NCBI GenBank assembly: GCA_023014485.1
Contig: JAJOZX010012024.1
Span: 49,153-113,152 of the forward strand
Source: Bathynomus jamesi
Taxonomy: Eukaryota; Arthropoda; Malacostraca; Isopoda; Cirolanidae
Reading direction: 5' to 3'
DNA: 64,000 nucleotides
The notes beneath the pieces were generated by a model. That model did no database searches. It was not told the DNA's origin and saw nothing but the letters and a program-made list of their open reading frames with translations. Of the stretch, positions 32,869 to 43,558 are shown one piece after another. Positions within the stretch are counted from its first letter, which is position 1. Each line of letters begins with the position of its first letter. The position numbers and the translations under genes were made by a program.

Positions 32869-33522
32869 ACAACCCTCTCCCTCTGACTCTGTGCAGCTCT
32901 AACTTCATCCAAAACCCTTTCCAAATTTTCATCTGGCACTATACTTTTATACCTCTTCCTTTCACTCACCCAATTGTAATGTACACCACTAATACACTGC
33001 AAATGCAAAATTACGGCTCCTTTCTCCTTGATCCTTTCATCTTTATGCACAACTGGATGATCACTACCATAATGCACATACACTTCAATACTAAACAGTG
33101 AGCTGACCATCATGAGGACCTCTTGGAAAGGAAAAACACCCGGGCTCCTCATGGCTTTCAGCTCACGTACATAATTGCGGACCTTACAAACACCCATCCT
33201 TTCAGGTTTCTGAATCACTTCATTCATAACCAAGGTCCGCAATTCATTCACACTTCCTGGTATTCTATTCTCATTTTTAATCCATCTAATTCCAAATCTT
33301 TCAACCCATACCGTACACTTTCAAACAAACTGTCGCCACTCCCCTTACTTTCATGCAACTTCACTATTCCCACTGGCAAATACTCAGGGTCAACCACCTC
33401 TTTCTCACACCTTTCATTCACCCCAGGTATTCTTGACGTAAGGTCAGCCATACAATTCCTTTCCCTGGCACATACTCAATCTTATGATCAAACTCACTCA
33501 ACTCAAGAATGTTCTAGCAATT
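32859..33522 (-). pseudogene. OTU-like domain of gypsy-2 with RNase H tail
   Basis: The minus-strand start is the RNase H end (DGRIARTFL near 33525, ADLTSRIPGV near 33440). Then come the OTU features in order: KGSGDSLFESVRYGL (the nucleophile loop, where an OTU has DGxCLF), ELRTLVMNEVIQKPERM, LKAMRSPGVFPFQEVLMMVS, IEVYVHYGSDHPVV and HLQCISGVHYNWV with the catalytic His. The nucleophile Cys is replaced by Ser (AGT). A frame change near 33250 splits it. OTU enzymes cut ubiquitin-like modifiers. Whether this one is active is doubtful with Ser. A second Ser-bearing copy is at 37930-38245. Confidence 0.75.
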
Positions 33523-33530
33523 CTTCCATC

Positions 33531-35611
33531 TAGTGATGTGAGGCGAGAATATTCTCATTCTCCGAGAATATTCTGAGAATATTCCCCGAAATATTATTTG
33601 CTGAGAATATTTGAGAATTTTCTTAGTTTTAAAACATTTTTAGATTGTTTTGCAGTTTTTAGAGAATTCTAGAATATTTCAGAACCTTATGGAACTTTCT
33701 AGAATGTGTGAGAATATTCTAGATAACTCCAGAACATTCTAGAATACTCCGGAATTGGGAGAAAATAGTATATAAAGGATGGCAAATTGTTTCCTTGGTT
33801 AGTTGTGGTTGTGTATAGCAAGAGCAAGTATCTACATGTGATTTCCTTGTGAATTGTGATTGTGATAATTATCTCAAGTTTTTTATGGTAGGTAATTCTT
33901 TTTGAAGTATTTCTTTTTTGCCTTTTTGGATAATATGCATTTTATTATGTGCATGCACTCTTGAGAAATTCACTGTCACTAACATTTACATAATATTTAG
34001 TTATAACACCATACAAAATTTCATGATGGGAAACTTTGTATTAACAAAGTTATGCACAATTTTATTTTCAATGATTTTGGTTCAATTTTTAATAATTTGG
34101 CATGTGACATCATAATAAATTGGTGTCTAAAACATTGTAAATCATTGTCGGCTGTACAAGAGGAACTTGAGAACAAAATCAGCAAACATACTAGAAATGC
34201 AGTCTTTGATGAAGATGTATATTGGTTGCAGGTTCAGAAATTGCAGGAATTAATCAGCCCTGTTGTTAAATGGATAACAATACTTGAATCTGACAAGCCA
34301 AAAATAAGCAAAGTAGCTGAATATTTCAAGCTAAACGATCATTTTGCAAAACAACTACCTGACAGCCCACTTAGTAAAAAGGAAGAACAGGATGTTATGG
34401 AAAGTTTGGCAAAGAGGAAACATATGGCTCTAAAAGATATTCACTATACTGCAAATATTCTCAACCCAAAATTCAATGGTGAGTGTCTGAGTAGGGATGA
34501 GCAAATCAAAGGGACAGAATTCATAGATAACCTAGCAAACAGAATGTATGGTACTGAACATTCAGTTGAAGTTGTTTCAGAGCTTGCAGAGTACCGAGCA
34601 AAAGAAGAGTTTTATAGCAAACTATATGTAATTAAATCAGCCTAAACAGTAGATGCACTGACATGGTGGAAGGGTATCTGCTACGGATCGAATCTAGGCA
34701 AAGTAGCGATCAACATCTTAAGTATGCCACCAACTACTGCTGCAACTGAAAGAAGTTTCAGTACTTATAGTACTGTTCACTCAGCAAAAAGGAACAAATT
34801 AACCATAGAAAGAGCGGGCAAGTTAACCTACATTTCTCACAATCTAAAACTTTTAACACATGGGGATAGCCCAGAAAAGTCTCATGTTCCAGAGAAGTAT
34901 ACGGAAGAATGCAAAGATCAAGAAAAAAAAGAACAGGAGGAAGAGGAGGAGAACGAGGAGAAGAAGAAGAAATAGACAAAGAAGCCAATGATGATGATAA
35001 GGCAATGATTGATGATTCAGAATCAGAAATAATTTTGTCAGAATCCGAGTAAATACCAGGGTAACCAATAATTAATATTTATACAGTTTTGAAAAATCAA
35101 ATAAATGAAAAAAAAAAATCATGATTTTTTCATAAAAAAGCTATTATACTGTAAAAGTGAAATTGAATACTTAATTATTACAAGAGATATTTTTATTTGT
35201 TTCTAAAGTGTTTTGTCTGATATATTTTATTAATTTCTATATAATTTGGAAAAAAAAAAAATTTCATAAAAAATCAATTGATTTAATCAGGTGATTAAAT
35301 CATTTTGATTTAATCACTGCCATCCCTGGTAAATACTGTACTTTGAATTGAAATACAGTCTTTATACAATGATTCAATAAATTCTTTGCATTAGTTAATT
35401 TATTTATTTCTTCACTCATCCTATCATTCACTTCTGACTTTGAATTTCTCTATTTTGACGAACTGAAGTTAAGTTGTATTGGAATAGTTGAAAAGCCCCT
35501 CAGATATTCTAAAAAAGAAAATTCTCGAAAATTCTTGGTTCGGAGAATATTCTCAAGAAAATTCTCGAGAATATTCTCCTAAAGATTATTCCCGAGAATT
35601 TTACAACATTA
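33531..35611 (+). mobile_element. hAT element remnant, copy D (different family)
   Basis: CTTCCATC flanks both ends (33523-33530 and 35612-35619), a perfect 8-bp duplication. The ends start TAGTGATGTGAGGCGAG and, inverted, TAATGTTGTAAAATTC, a weak terminal repeat. Both subterminal regions are packed with the palindrome GAGAATATTCTC. The plus strand encodes only the C-terminal half of a classical hAT transposase. It interrupts the RNase H domain of gypsy-2, whose two sides (MERMKVVDG and GRIARTFL) rejoin when the element is removed. Confidence 0.93.
34052..34975 (+). pseudogene. Classical hAT transposase, C-terminal half
   Basis: The plus strand reads NWCLKHCKSLSAVQEEL, LNPKFNGECLSRDEQIKG and, after a stop at 34645, LTWWKGIC and PPTTAATERSFSTYSTVHSA, the hAT C-terminal dimerisation region with the conserved SER-F-S signature (here ATERSFS). 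A Glu/Lys-rich tail ends at 34975. The BED finger and the first two catalytic Asp residues are missing, so the copy is non-functional. Its sequence is unlike the transposases of copies A-C. Confidence 0.88.
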
Positions 35612-36876
35612 CTTCCATCCACAACTTTCATTCTCTCCATATATACCAAGGGCTGATGATCAGTCTTTAAAATAAATTTCATTCCATACAAAAATGACTT
35701 GAAAGCTTTCACAGAAAACTTGCCGCAAGTTCTCTCTCAATTGTACTGTACTTTCGCTCTGCCTTACTGAATGCTTTAGATACATACCCAATTACTCTCC
35801 TTTCTTCCTGTCCTTCCTTTCCCTGCAACTGGCACAAGCATCCGCCCATACAGAATCCACTCGCATGTGTATACAATTCTAGCAAACTCGCTCCTTCACT
35901 CAGGTCCGGATAAGCCAACTCCACATCTTTCGCTGCTTCCATTCTCAATTGCTCAAAGGCTTCATTCATCTTCTCAGTCCACACCAATTGAGTACTACCT
36001 TTCATTCCAGTCACTTTGGTCAGAGGTTTCAAAATCCCAGAGCAGCCCGCTATAAATCTCCTCTGAAACTCTACAAGTCCCAGAAAAGATCTAAGTTCAT
36101 GGACCATCCGAGGCTTCGGGAATTTCCTGACTTTTTCCATATACTCCCCACTCTTCCGTATACCACTTGAACTCACCTTGTGCCCCAGAAATGCCACACT
36201 TTCCCTGAACCCCTCGCACTTACTTGGTTTCACTCATAGTCCAACTTCATCCAACACTTGCAGTACCTCTCATTATTTTCAGGTGCTCCTCAAATGTCTG
36301 TCATAATCAAAATGTCATCTATGAAGCAGATGACATTTTCCCTTGCAAAGTTATCAAGAACATGATTCATTGATCTCTGAAATGCAGCAGGTGCAGCCGT
36401 AAGTCTAAACGAGAGAGCTCGGAACATATAAGGGTTCCTGGCTGTGGAGAAAGCAGTTATAGGATGAGACTCTGGCTCAACCAGCGTCTGGTAATAGCCC
36501 CTCAATAGGTCTAATTTACTAAACACCCTCTTTCCATGCAAAGAGTATACACTTTCATTTATCAAGCACATCGGAAACCTGTCTTTCACTGTCCTTTCAT
36601 TCACCATTTGATAGTCCACACACAAGTGAATCCTTCCATCAGGTTTCCGCACAGGCACTATTCTACTATCCATGGACTTGTGCTCTGTTCAATCACTCCC
36701 ATTCTCTCTAATTCTTCACACTGCTCTTCTGTCTCATTCATTAACTGGATCCTGAAGGGAGGGAGTTTTGTTAACTGGAGATCATTAGCTTCTCGGGCCA
36801 ATACGCTCCTTTTCTCCCCTGCCAGCTGCCACACCTGCATTCGTTGACTCTCACTCAACTGCTCACCAACAATCAC
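35612..36876 (-). pseudogene. gypsy-2 reverse transcriptase and RNase H
   Basis: The RT starts near 36876 (QLTKLPPFRIQLMNETEEQ, then MGVIEQSTSPW). It has RIVPVRKPDGRIHLCVDYQM, FSKLDLLRGYYQTLV, FRLTAAPAAFQRSMNHVL and the catalytic CFIDDILIM (FIDD). A frame break near 36240-36290 leads into the thumb and RNase H frame: FLGHKVSSSGIRKSG, FLGLVEFQRRFIAG, LYTHASGFCMGGCL (the first RNase H Asp is replaced by His) and ERKYSTIERELAASF. It continues as FILKTDHQPLVYMERM up to the copy D insertion. Confidence 0.85.
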
Positions 36877-37329
36877 CTTTCTGATTTATTCATTTGTCCA
36901 TTCCTCCCCACATTCTTACCCTTGCTCATCCATTTGTATTCTATTTTCTCCCTCCTCACATACTTCCTCAATCACTGTATATGCTCTCCCTATCACATCC
37001 CCCTCATTTATTCTCTTTCACCATGCGCCCCCATCTTCCCTAGCTTGCACACAAATCCATGGGTTACTCTCATCAATTATACCATCATACACATGCCCAA
37101 CACTCTTCACTCTATATGATGCATCCATACCATTCACAAAAATCATGCCTCCCTGCCTTTTTTCCCTACTATCACTCACTGGCCACTCAACATGCACCAA
37201 TGCTGGGGTTCCCTTTTCCAGATTTACACTCAGATGCTCTCACCTCGTACCCATTTATTACCCTCATCCAATCCAATTCACTTTTCCCCACATAATTCAC
37301 ACTTACCCAACTCATTCTTCCACTCAATC
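36877..37329 (-). other. gypsy-2 pol spacer between protease and RT
   Basis: Broken minus-strand frames (for example VHVEWPVSDSREKRQGG near 37190) continue pol, but I recognise no domain here. Confidence 0.4.
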
Positions 37330-37703
37330 ATACTCTAACAGGATGGATCACCAATCGATTCTTTTTCAAAAACTTATACCCCAGAATCATGTCATACTTT
37401 TCACTCTCCTTATCAACCACATAAAGCACACATTCTTTCATTTCACACCCTATCAATTTCACTTTAATCTGCACCTCTCCCAACACTCGTACTGGGATGT
37501 TCCCAACCCCTTTAATTTCCTGTTACTTCCCAATTCACTTTTCTTAATTCACTCTCTTTACACAAACATTCAACTCCTTGCTTACTTATTAAATTAGGTG
37601 AACATCCCGTGTCCACTAATGCCCTCCATACACTCCCTCCCCATTCAACAGGAATAACCATCCACTCTGCCTTTTTCTCACTTGCTCTCACTTCCTTATT
37701 CAC
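37330..37703 (-). pseudogene. gypsy-2 aspartic protease (first, canonical position)
   Basis: The minus strand reads VWRALVDTGCSPNLISKQGV (DTG active site near 37590) and, after a frame break near 37510, EKYDMILGYKFLKKNRLVIH, the C-terminal hydrophobic-Gly segment. Order upstream of RT is the usual Gag-PR-RT layout. Compare the second protease-like domain at 32323-32868. Confidence 0.8.
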
Positions 37704-37929
37704 TTGACATCATCCTGCTAATGCCTCAAATACACATTCATCACTCACATGAGCAGGGATCCCAACCCCAATGTGAGGCCCCTGCCCTATGCATTTCCCA
37801 TACTGGGACCAGCTTTGCCATTTCCAGTGGCAGCACCCCCTTGAGGGCCCTGCCTCTGAGGTTGAGGAGCTGGCATGGTTGACACTAGCTGATTTCCTGC
37901 ATGAGACACAGGACTCCCTCCTGCTGGTG
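37704..37929 (-). pseudogene. gypsy-2 Gag C-terminal tail
   Basis: Minus-strand frames are Pro/Gln/Gly-rich (MPAPQPQRQGPQGGAATG), like the low-complexity end of a Gag, then pass through a frame break into the protease. The body of Gag is missing: the next sequence is an inverted piece of a related element. Confidence 0.45.
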
Positions 37930-39549
37930 CCAAAGCACCTTGTTATCAGGCTTGACAGGTAAAAGTAACTATTTAGCAGATTTGATGTCACGAATGCCAG
38001 GAGTGAATGAAGGTGAAGGTAAGACAGTGATTGATCCAGAATACCTGCCAAAAGGTGTGAAAAGGGTGAAAGAAAGTGAGGGAGGAGGTGATTCCTTGTT
38101 TGAGAGTGTATGGTATGGGCTGCAGGATGGATTTGAAATTCAGGTACCTGATAGAGTGGAGGAGTTAAGAAAGGTGGTTATGGAAAAAGTGTGTAAGAAG
38201 CCTGAGAGAAGAAAAGAGAAAAGGCTGGTGAAAAGTAATATATAGTAAGATTAAGGGTGAAGGGTTTGGTGGAAGTATTAGTTTTTAGTAAAGTAAGACA
38301 ATATAGAATATAACCTGTCTTGTCCAAGAAAGTTTAACTGTGGATGGATTTCTGAGGGGAATCAAGGCATTGTCAGAAGTGTGTGATTTGATCTGCCTGT
38401 CTCAGCCACGTAAGGAGGGGGAAAGAAGGGGGCATGGGGAGATTTGCTGGCCAAGCGGAGTTTGATGCGAGGGGAGAAGTGTAGAGGTTTCTTTGGTTTG
38501 TGTTTGGCAAGCCCTTGTCGCATCAAATCCAGTTGGTTGGCATGTGTTTTCTCATAGCATTTCTCTTTTCTCCCCTTATTTTTTTTCATTCATTGGGCAG
38601 ATGATGAGATAAGTAACTTTAAAAGGGGCAGAACACTTGTTCCCCTTTATCCCTATCAGGGGTGATTGTCGAGGCATGTGGAAATGGGCAGGACAGGTGG
38701 GTCATAATCGGGCATTGCCTGACGCATTTTTTTAAGTTGGAAGCAAGATTTGAAGCAGCAGAATGCTGAATGGAGGTGGAGAGTTGGTTAGACTAGATTA
38801 AGGTCCTGGCTAGCAGGATCCCTGGCCCTTAAAGGACCATTATGGTATAAAGTACCAGTATGGGGGAAGCCATCCCCAATGTTATAAGACTAGCTAGGAA
38901 GTATATTTTAAAATTTATATAACTTAACCCATCTGACTCAATCTAATATAACTTAGTTTTGCCCTTGTTATTCTATAAATTTCATTTTACGCTCATCGTC
39001 ATCATCTATCAAATGTTACTTTGGAAAATAAAATTTACAAATTGATTTCCTATTAATTTGTAAATTAAATTTAAAAACCAAACTAAAATAATTAATCTCT
39101 TAAATTAATCAAAATTCTAAGATGTAATACTTTGTGTGATTAGTAAGGTATATAAAATTAACCAAAAATGTATAAAATAATTAATCTCTTAAATTAATCA
39201 AAATTCTAAAGTATAATACTTTGTGTGATTAGCAAGGTATATAAAATTAACTTAAAACGGATAAGATTGAAACCTAAATAGATGATATGAAAATTCGGAC
39301 GATGAAAGGTATTGTGTGTGTATGAGAATTGTAGTGAGTGAGCGTGGAAGGAGGGTGTATGGTAATGTATATACTGTACTGTAAAATTATTGGGGTAAAA
39401 TAAACCAGGTTTTAGGAAACCCATTTGTTTTGTTAGCCTGTGTATGATGTCCGATACTGGGGCCCTGGGGAGAAGTTCACAGTTGTCAGTACATAGATCC
39501 GAACCAGCATGACTTCCATTTCAACTCATGATTAAAGGGGGGAACTAAT
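37930..39549 (+). pseudogene. Inverted fragment of a related gypsy element (RNase H end, OTU start, 3' region)
   Basis: The plus strand reads TGKSNYLADLMSRMPGVNEG, IDPEYLPKGVKRVKES and GGGDSLFESVWYGLQDG, matching the minus-strand sequence at 33450-33250 in gypsy-2, but diverged. The frame stops at 38245 soon after KPERRKEKR, so most of the OTU domain and all of integrase are absent. The rest is noncoding, ending in a purine run AAAGGGGGGAA at about 39532-39544, which looks like a polypurine tract in the plus orientation. The nucleophile position is again Ser (TCC). How this piece replaced Gag is unclear. Inversion, template switching or assembly error are possible. Confidence 0.65.
39084..39261. 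repeat. 89-bp tandem duplication
   Basis: The unit containing attaatctcttaaattaatc (from 39091) recurs at 39180 with few changes. It lies in the noncoding part of the inverted gypsy fragment. Confidence 0.85.
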
Positions 39550-39830
39550 GTGTTCAGACCTTGTTGGAAACTAAAAGTATATTAAATTTATAAGAGGGAA
39601 GCACAACTTACCTTCGGTGAATAAGCAGAGAGGAGAGGAAAAACTTAGGAAAGGGTTAATCTGTTTTAGTTAGGCTAAGCTTCATATATCCGAGACCCAC
39701 TGCAATCTACCTTATAGTAGTCTGCGGGCCTGTCCCCATGACAACACTACTACACCCAACTTACTCCTACCCTTTCACTCTCCTTCTATACAACCCAACC
39801 AGGAGAAACAACCTACTTTTCTGAGTGGAA

Positions 39831-39848
39831 GTCCCTATTCAGGTGCCA
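39831..39848 (-). other. gypsy-2 primer-binding site (tRNA-Lys-like)
   Basis: On the minus strand, nine bases after the 5' LTR end, the sequence TGGCACCTGAATAGGGAC is found. The lysine-tRNA primer-binding site of retroviruses is TGGCGCCCGAACAGGGAC, so 15 of 18 positions match. Position and strand are right for minus-strand priming. Confidence 0.65.
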
Positions 39849-39857
39849 CTTATTTCA

Positions 39858-40592
39858 TGTGGTGGGATCAGTTAACCTAATGGTCACACAAGACAAAATA
39901 TAGAAATTTTTATTTTTAAGGCCTTCACACAGCCAGGCTGCCCATGTTGAAGGGTTGTTGGATCCAGGCTCACTGACTAGACCTCCAATTCTCGTACCAC
40001 CAACAGTTTCTCACTTGTTTTACAGTTCTTGCGAGAGTAGCTTCCTTCTGTGCCATGATAGAACTCACAGCATTAGCGTAAGATTGACAAAACTTGTTAT
40101 TCCAATATGAAGCAACAAACTTAACATTAATAGCTTCTTCTCTTAGTGCTTCAATATTTTTGGCATCCTTTTCTCGATAAAATTTATAGTTCTTTTGGTT
40201 TAATAATGGTCTTCGGTTTCTCAGACAGATCTGGCTTGCATTTAGTTCCTTCCTTTAACAACCAAGTACTTTATTCCTTTTGTTAAAATATTAACAATTT
40301 AGTACTTAATTCCTTTTGCTAAAATGTTTTAACCAACAAATACTTTATTCCTTTTCTTAAAATATTCTACTATTTATTTTCTGTTTTAACATTTGATTCA
40401 GTTTTGACACCTCCACAAACACCAGATTGTTTTTCCCACTTCTCACAGTTTATTCCTCTGGAAAGAAAGAAAGAACCATTTAAATCTTATCTATAACAAG
40501 TATTTCAATAAAAAATTAAATTTAGTACATAAATAATAGTAATCAAGGCCAAGGGGAAAGGGCTGACAACTAAAAAGGGTTCACCCTCCACA
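39858..40592 (-). repeat. gypsy-2 5' LTR (right copy)
   Basis: It starts TGTGGTGGGATC and ends ACCCTCCACA, paired with 8553-9550. About 285 bp present in the left copy are missing here. ATGT follows at 40593-40596, and then LINE L2 resumes. Confidence 0.85.
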
Positions 40593-40596
40593 ATGT

Positions 40597-41330
40597 CTTC
40601 TACAGTAAAAACTGTCGCAAAAAAGTTATTAAAAATACCCACCATTGCCTGAGCATCGGAAGCCAAAGCACCATTAGCATCCAAGAGAGGGCCTATATTA
40701 TCTTTTATTGGCTTACGATTATTCATGTAATTGAAAAACTTTTTTGTGTTATGTTTACTATCCGCAGCTATAAGTATCTCTAAATTACGCTTAGCATTCC
40801 TAACTGATCTTTTAACCTGATGTCGAAGCCCAATATATCTTTTAGCATCAGCTACTGTGCCATTGCGCTTATTAAGTCTATACGCTCTGTTATGCTTGTT
40901 CATGAACTCGCCTATTTCCCTAGTCTTCCACTTAGGCTTACCATGATTTCTAGCGCGCTTGGGCTTATGAGGAATAAACTCTCAAAGTTTTGATATTCAA
41001 GAAACTATCTTTAAATGCCTCCCAATGCAAATTTGTGTCATTACCCATAAATAAGTCACCCCAGTCCACTACTATCATCCTATCCACAAAACTCAAAATT
41101 GGCCCTACGAAAATCAGGGACTTGTATTACGTTACTATCCTTAGTGTTTTCTATCAATAACTTAAACCTAAGAATTTGATGATCACTACATCCTAAACTC
41201 TCGCCTACTTCTAAACCTTCAACTATGTTTTCGCCGTTTGTCATCACCATGTCTAAAATAAGATCTGGGACAGAGTGCACTTGCAGAAGCGCATTAGAGA
41301 AGCCTGTGCTGCAATCCAGCATGATCTACA
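40597..41330 (-). pseudogene. CR1-like LINE copy L2, 5' part (endonuclease end, RT start)
   Basis: Minus-strand frames show PDLILDMVMTNGENIVEG and GCSDHQILRFKLLIEN (end of the AP endonuclease, 41322-41080). Then come HNRAYRLNKRNGTVADAKRY and ADSKHNTKKFFNYMNNRKP, the region before the RT, which breaks off where the gypsy-2 LTR begins. The copy is 5'-truncated at about 41330, directly beside the 3' end of L3. It is the same LINE copy as 6153-8548. Confidence 0.82.
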
Positions 41331-41902
41331 GATCTACAGAAGCTAAGGCTAACAAAGACCCTAAGATCCACTCTAAGGCTAGCCCGAGAGAAAGGAAAGA
41401 GTAGGGGGTTAAGAGAAGAGACGAGAATAAGGGGTTAAGTAAGGAGCAACACCTATCATTCGTGGGTTAACATTCATTCAGAAAAAGAGGAAAAAGGTCT
41501 CACCATCATCATCCGCTGGCCACTGCCGACAAGTCAGAAAAATAGTCGGAGAAAATAGGAGAGGGGTGAAAGATGAAAAGAAGTAAAATAAGAACGCTTA
41601 CAAACCATGCAAACACAGTCTTAACTCACTGTCATACCATGCAAACTACAAACATGCAAGTAAAGAGAGTTACAGACATGCAAGAAAGGAGAAAAGAGAA
41701 AAAAAAAGTAGGTACAGTTAAACAAAAAGTGGGTTAGTTTACGCTACGAGCTACATCTACATTCGTGTTAGTCTAATTTTTTTTTTTTTTTTTTTATTGC
41801 TGGCATCACACGCTGGCATGTCACAAGCTGGCATTCATCGTCAACAGACTCATCCTCGAGCACCACCACCAGAGCTCCTGTTGTTAACTTTCTTTTTTAA
41901 TT

Positions 41903-43558
41903 TTAAACAACGTTAATATTTTTAAAATGTCTGTCAAGACGGTTCTTAAACATATTAATGCTGGTAGAATGAACGACTGACGCGGGAAGATTATTCCATT
42001 TATCAATTACTTTAAACGTAAAGAAGTTTTTAGCGATATTAGTAATGAAACGTCTGCCACGCAACTTAAATCCGTTATTGCGAGTATTACTATTATCAAA
42101 AGTGAACAATTTGTCAAAATTTACGTTATCGATTTTATTAATGATTTTGAAAACTTCAATAAACTCCCCCCTTAATCTCCTAGTTTCGAGTGAATACAAG
42201 TCGAACTCTTTAATCCTATCTTCATAAGGCTTATTGCGCAATGACGGAATAAGTTTTGTGGCACGATGCTGAACCCTTTCTAACCTATCAATATCCTCAC
42301 GCAAGTATGGGCACCAAAACTGAACGGCATATTCTAAATGAGGCCTGACTAGGGACTTGTAAAGGGGCAATATAATATCCTTCGATTTAAATTCGAAATT
42401 ACGCGCTATGAAGCCTAACATCCTATTAACTTTTGCGCAAGACTCCAGGCACTGGTTCCTAACCTTTAAATCTTTAGTTACGCGTACGCCTAAATCTACT
42501 TCCTCGTCAACGCTCGCTAACTCCCTATCATCCATCGTGTACGCGTAATTATTGTTGCGAGAACCTATATGCAAAACTTTACATTTATCTACATTAAATT
42601 GCATCTGCCACTTATCTGTCCACTCCATAATCCTATCTACATCGTCTTGGATCCTATTTCTGTCGTCCTCGTTAACAACCTTACCGCCTATTTTAGTATC
42701 ATCCGTGAATTTTGACACGTTACTAGTCAATCCTACATCTATGTCATTAATGTAAATTACGAATAGCAATGGGCCTAACACTGAACCCTGTGGGACACCG
42801 CTACCTACATCTAACCACCCTGATTCACTACCATTAACTACGACCCTCTGTCTCCTAGCACGAAGCCATTCTTCTAACCAGTTAGCTACCTGACCGCGTA
42901 TACCGTGCGCTTTAACCTTCGCAATTAGTCTCCTATGCGGAACTGTATCGAATGCCTTTTTAAAATCTAAATAAATAACGTCAGCTGCTCTATGCCTATC
43001 GTATTCGCGCACTATTTCGTTATAAAATTCTAACAAATTAGTTAAACAAGACCTATGGCGTCGAAACCCATGCTGACTACTATTAATCAAATCTCTACTT
43101 TCTAAGTGATCGATAATACGATCCCTAACTATGGATTCCAAAAGTTTACCGACAATTGACATTAAGCTAATGGGCCTATAATTGCTAGCTACCGTGTGGT
43201 TGCCTTTTTTAAAAATAGGGGTGACGTTAGCTAATTTGAAGTCTTCAGGAATAATCGCCGTTTCGAGTGACTGATTAAAAATCTTCGTTAAGGGGCCTAC
43301 GATAACTTCTTTCAAATGTCTAGGATAAAAAGCGTCAGGGCCTGGAGCCTTGCTAACTTTTAGCCTATCGATATAATGCGCAATCTCAGCCTCGTAAACA
43401 GTTATTTCATCTAAAATAGTCTCTCTATTAAATGCAACGATATCGTCCACATCGGGGACATTATTTAAGTCTTCTACGGTAAAAACTGTCGCAAAAAAGT
43501 TATTAAAAATACCCGCCATCGCCTGAGCGTCAGAAGCCAAAGCGCCATTTACATCCAC
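41903..43558 (-). pseudogene. LINE ORF2 reverse transcriptase, copy L3 (best copy)
   Basis: A 551-codon open frame on the minus strand. In order it has KVSKAPGPDAFYPRHLKEV, FKLANVTPIFKKGNHTVASN with YRPISLMSIVGKLLE, SQHGFRRHRSCLTNLLEFYN, YLDFKKAFDTVPHRRLIAKV, SGVPQGSVLGPLLFVIYIND and the catalytic SKFTDDTKIGG. The C-terminal part is VRPHLEYAVQFWCPYLRED and TRRLRGEFIEVFKIIN. This is a jockey-superfamily RT (CR1/L2 type). The frame is intact to the stop at 41903, but the upstream part of ORF2 is disrupted by the duplication, so the element cannot move by itself. Confidence 0.88.

Larger units (their letters stand above)
8553..40592 (-). mobile_element. Ty3/gypsy LTR retrotransposon (gypsy-2), heavily interrupted
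   Basis: Two long direct repeats (8553-9550 and 39858-40592) start TGTGGTGGGA and end CACA on the plus strand. They are flanked by ATGT (8549-8552 and 40593-40596), which is the target duplication inside LINE L2. Coding order on the minus strand is protease (37703), RT (36876), RNase H (36233), OTU-like domain (33450), second protease-like domain (32868), integrase (from 32322 to 25171). A primer-binding site follows the right LTR and a C-rich (minus: G-rich) tract abuts the left LTR, both in the correct polarity. Later insertions account for most of the 32 kb: gypsy-1, several hAT elements, a foldback element and MITEs. The LTRs differ by many substitutions and a large indel, so this insertion is old. 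Confidence 0.85.

Noticed and set aside
39551..39857. A 307-bp LTR starting TGTGTTCAGACC and ending TTATTTCA
   Set aside because: It starts TG and ends CA after a purine tract, but no second copy exists in the window, and the primer-binding site of gypsy-2 lies inside it in the right place.
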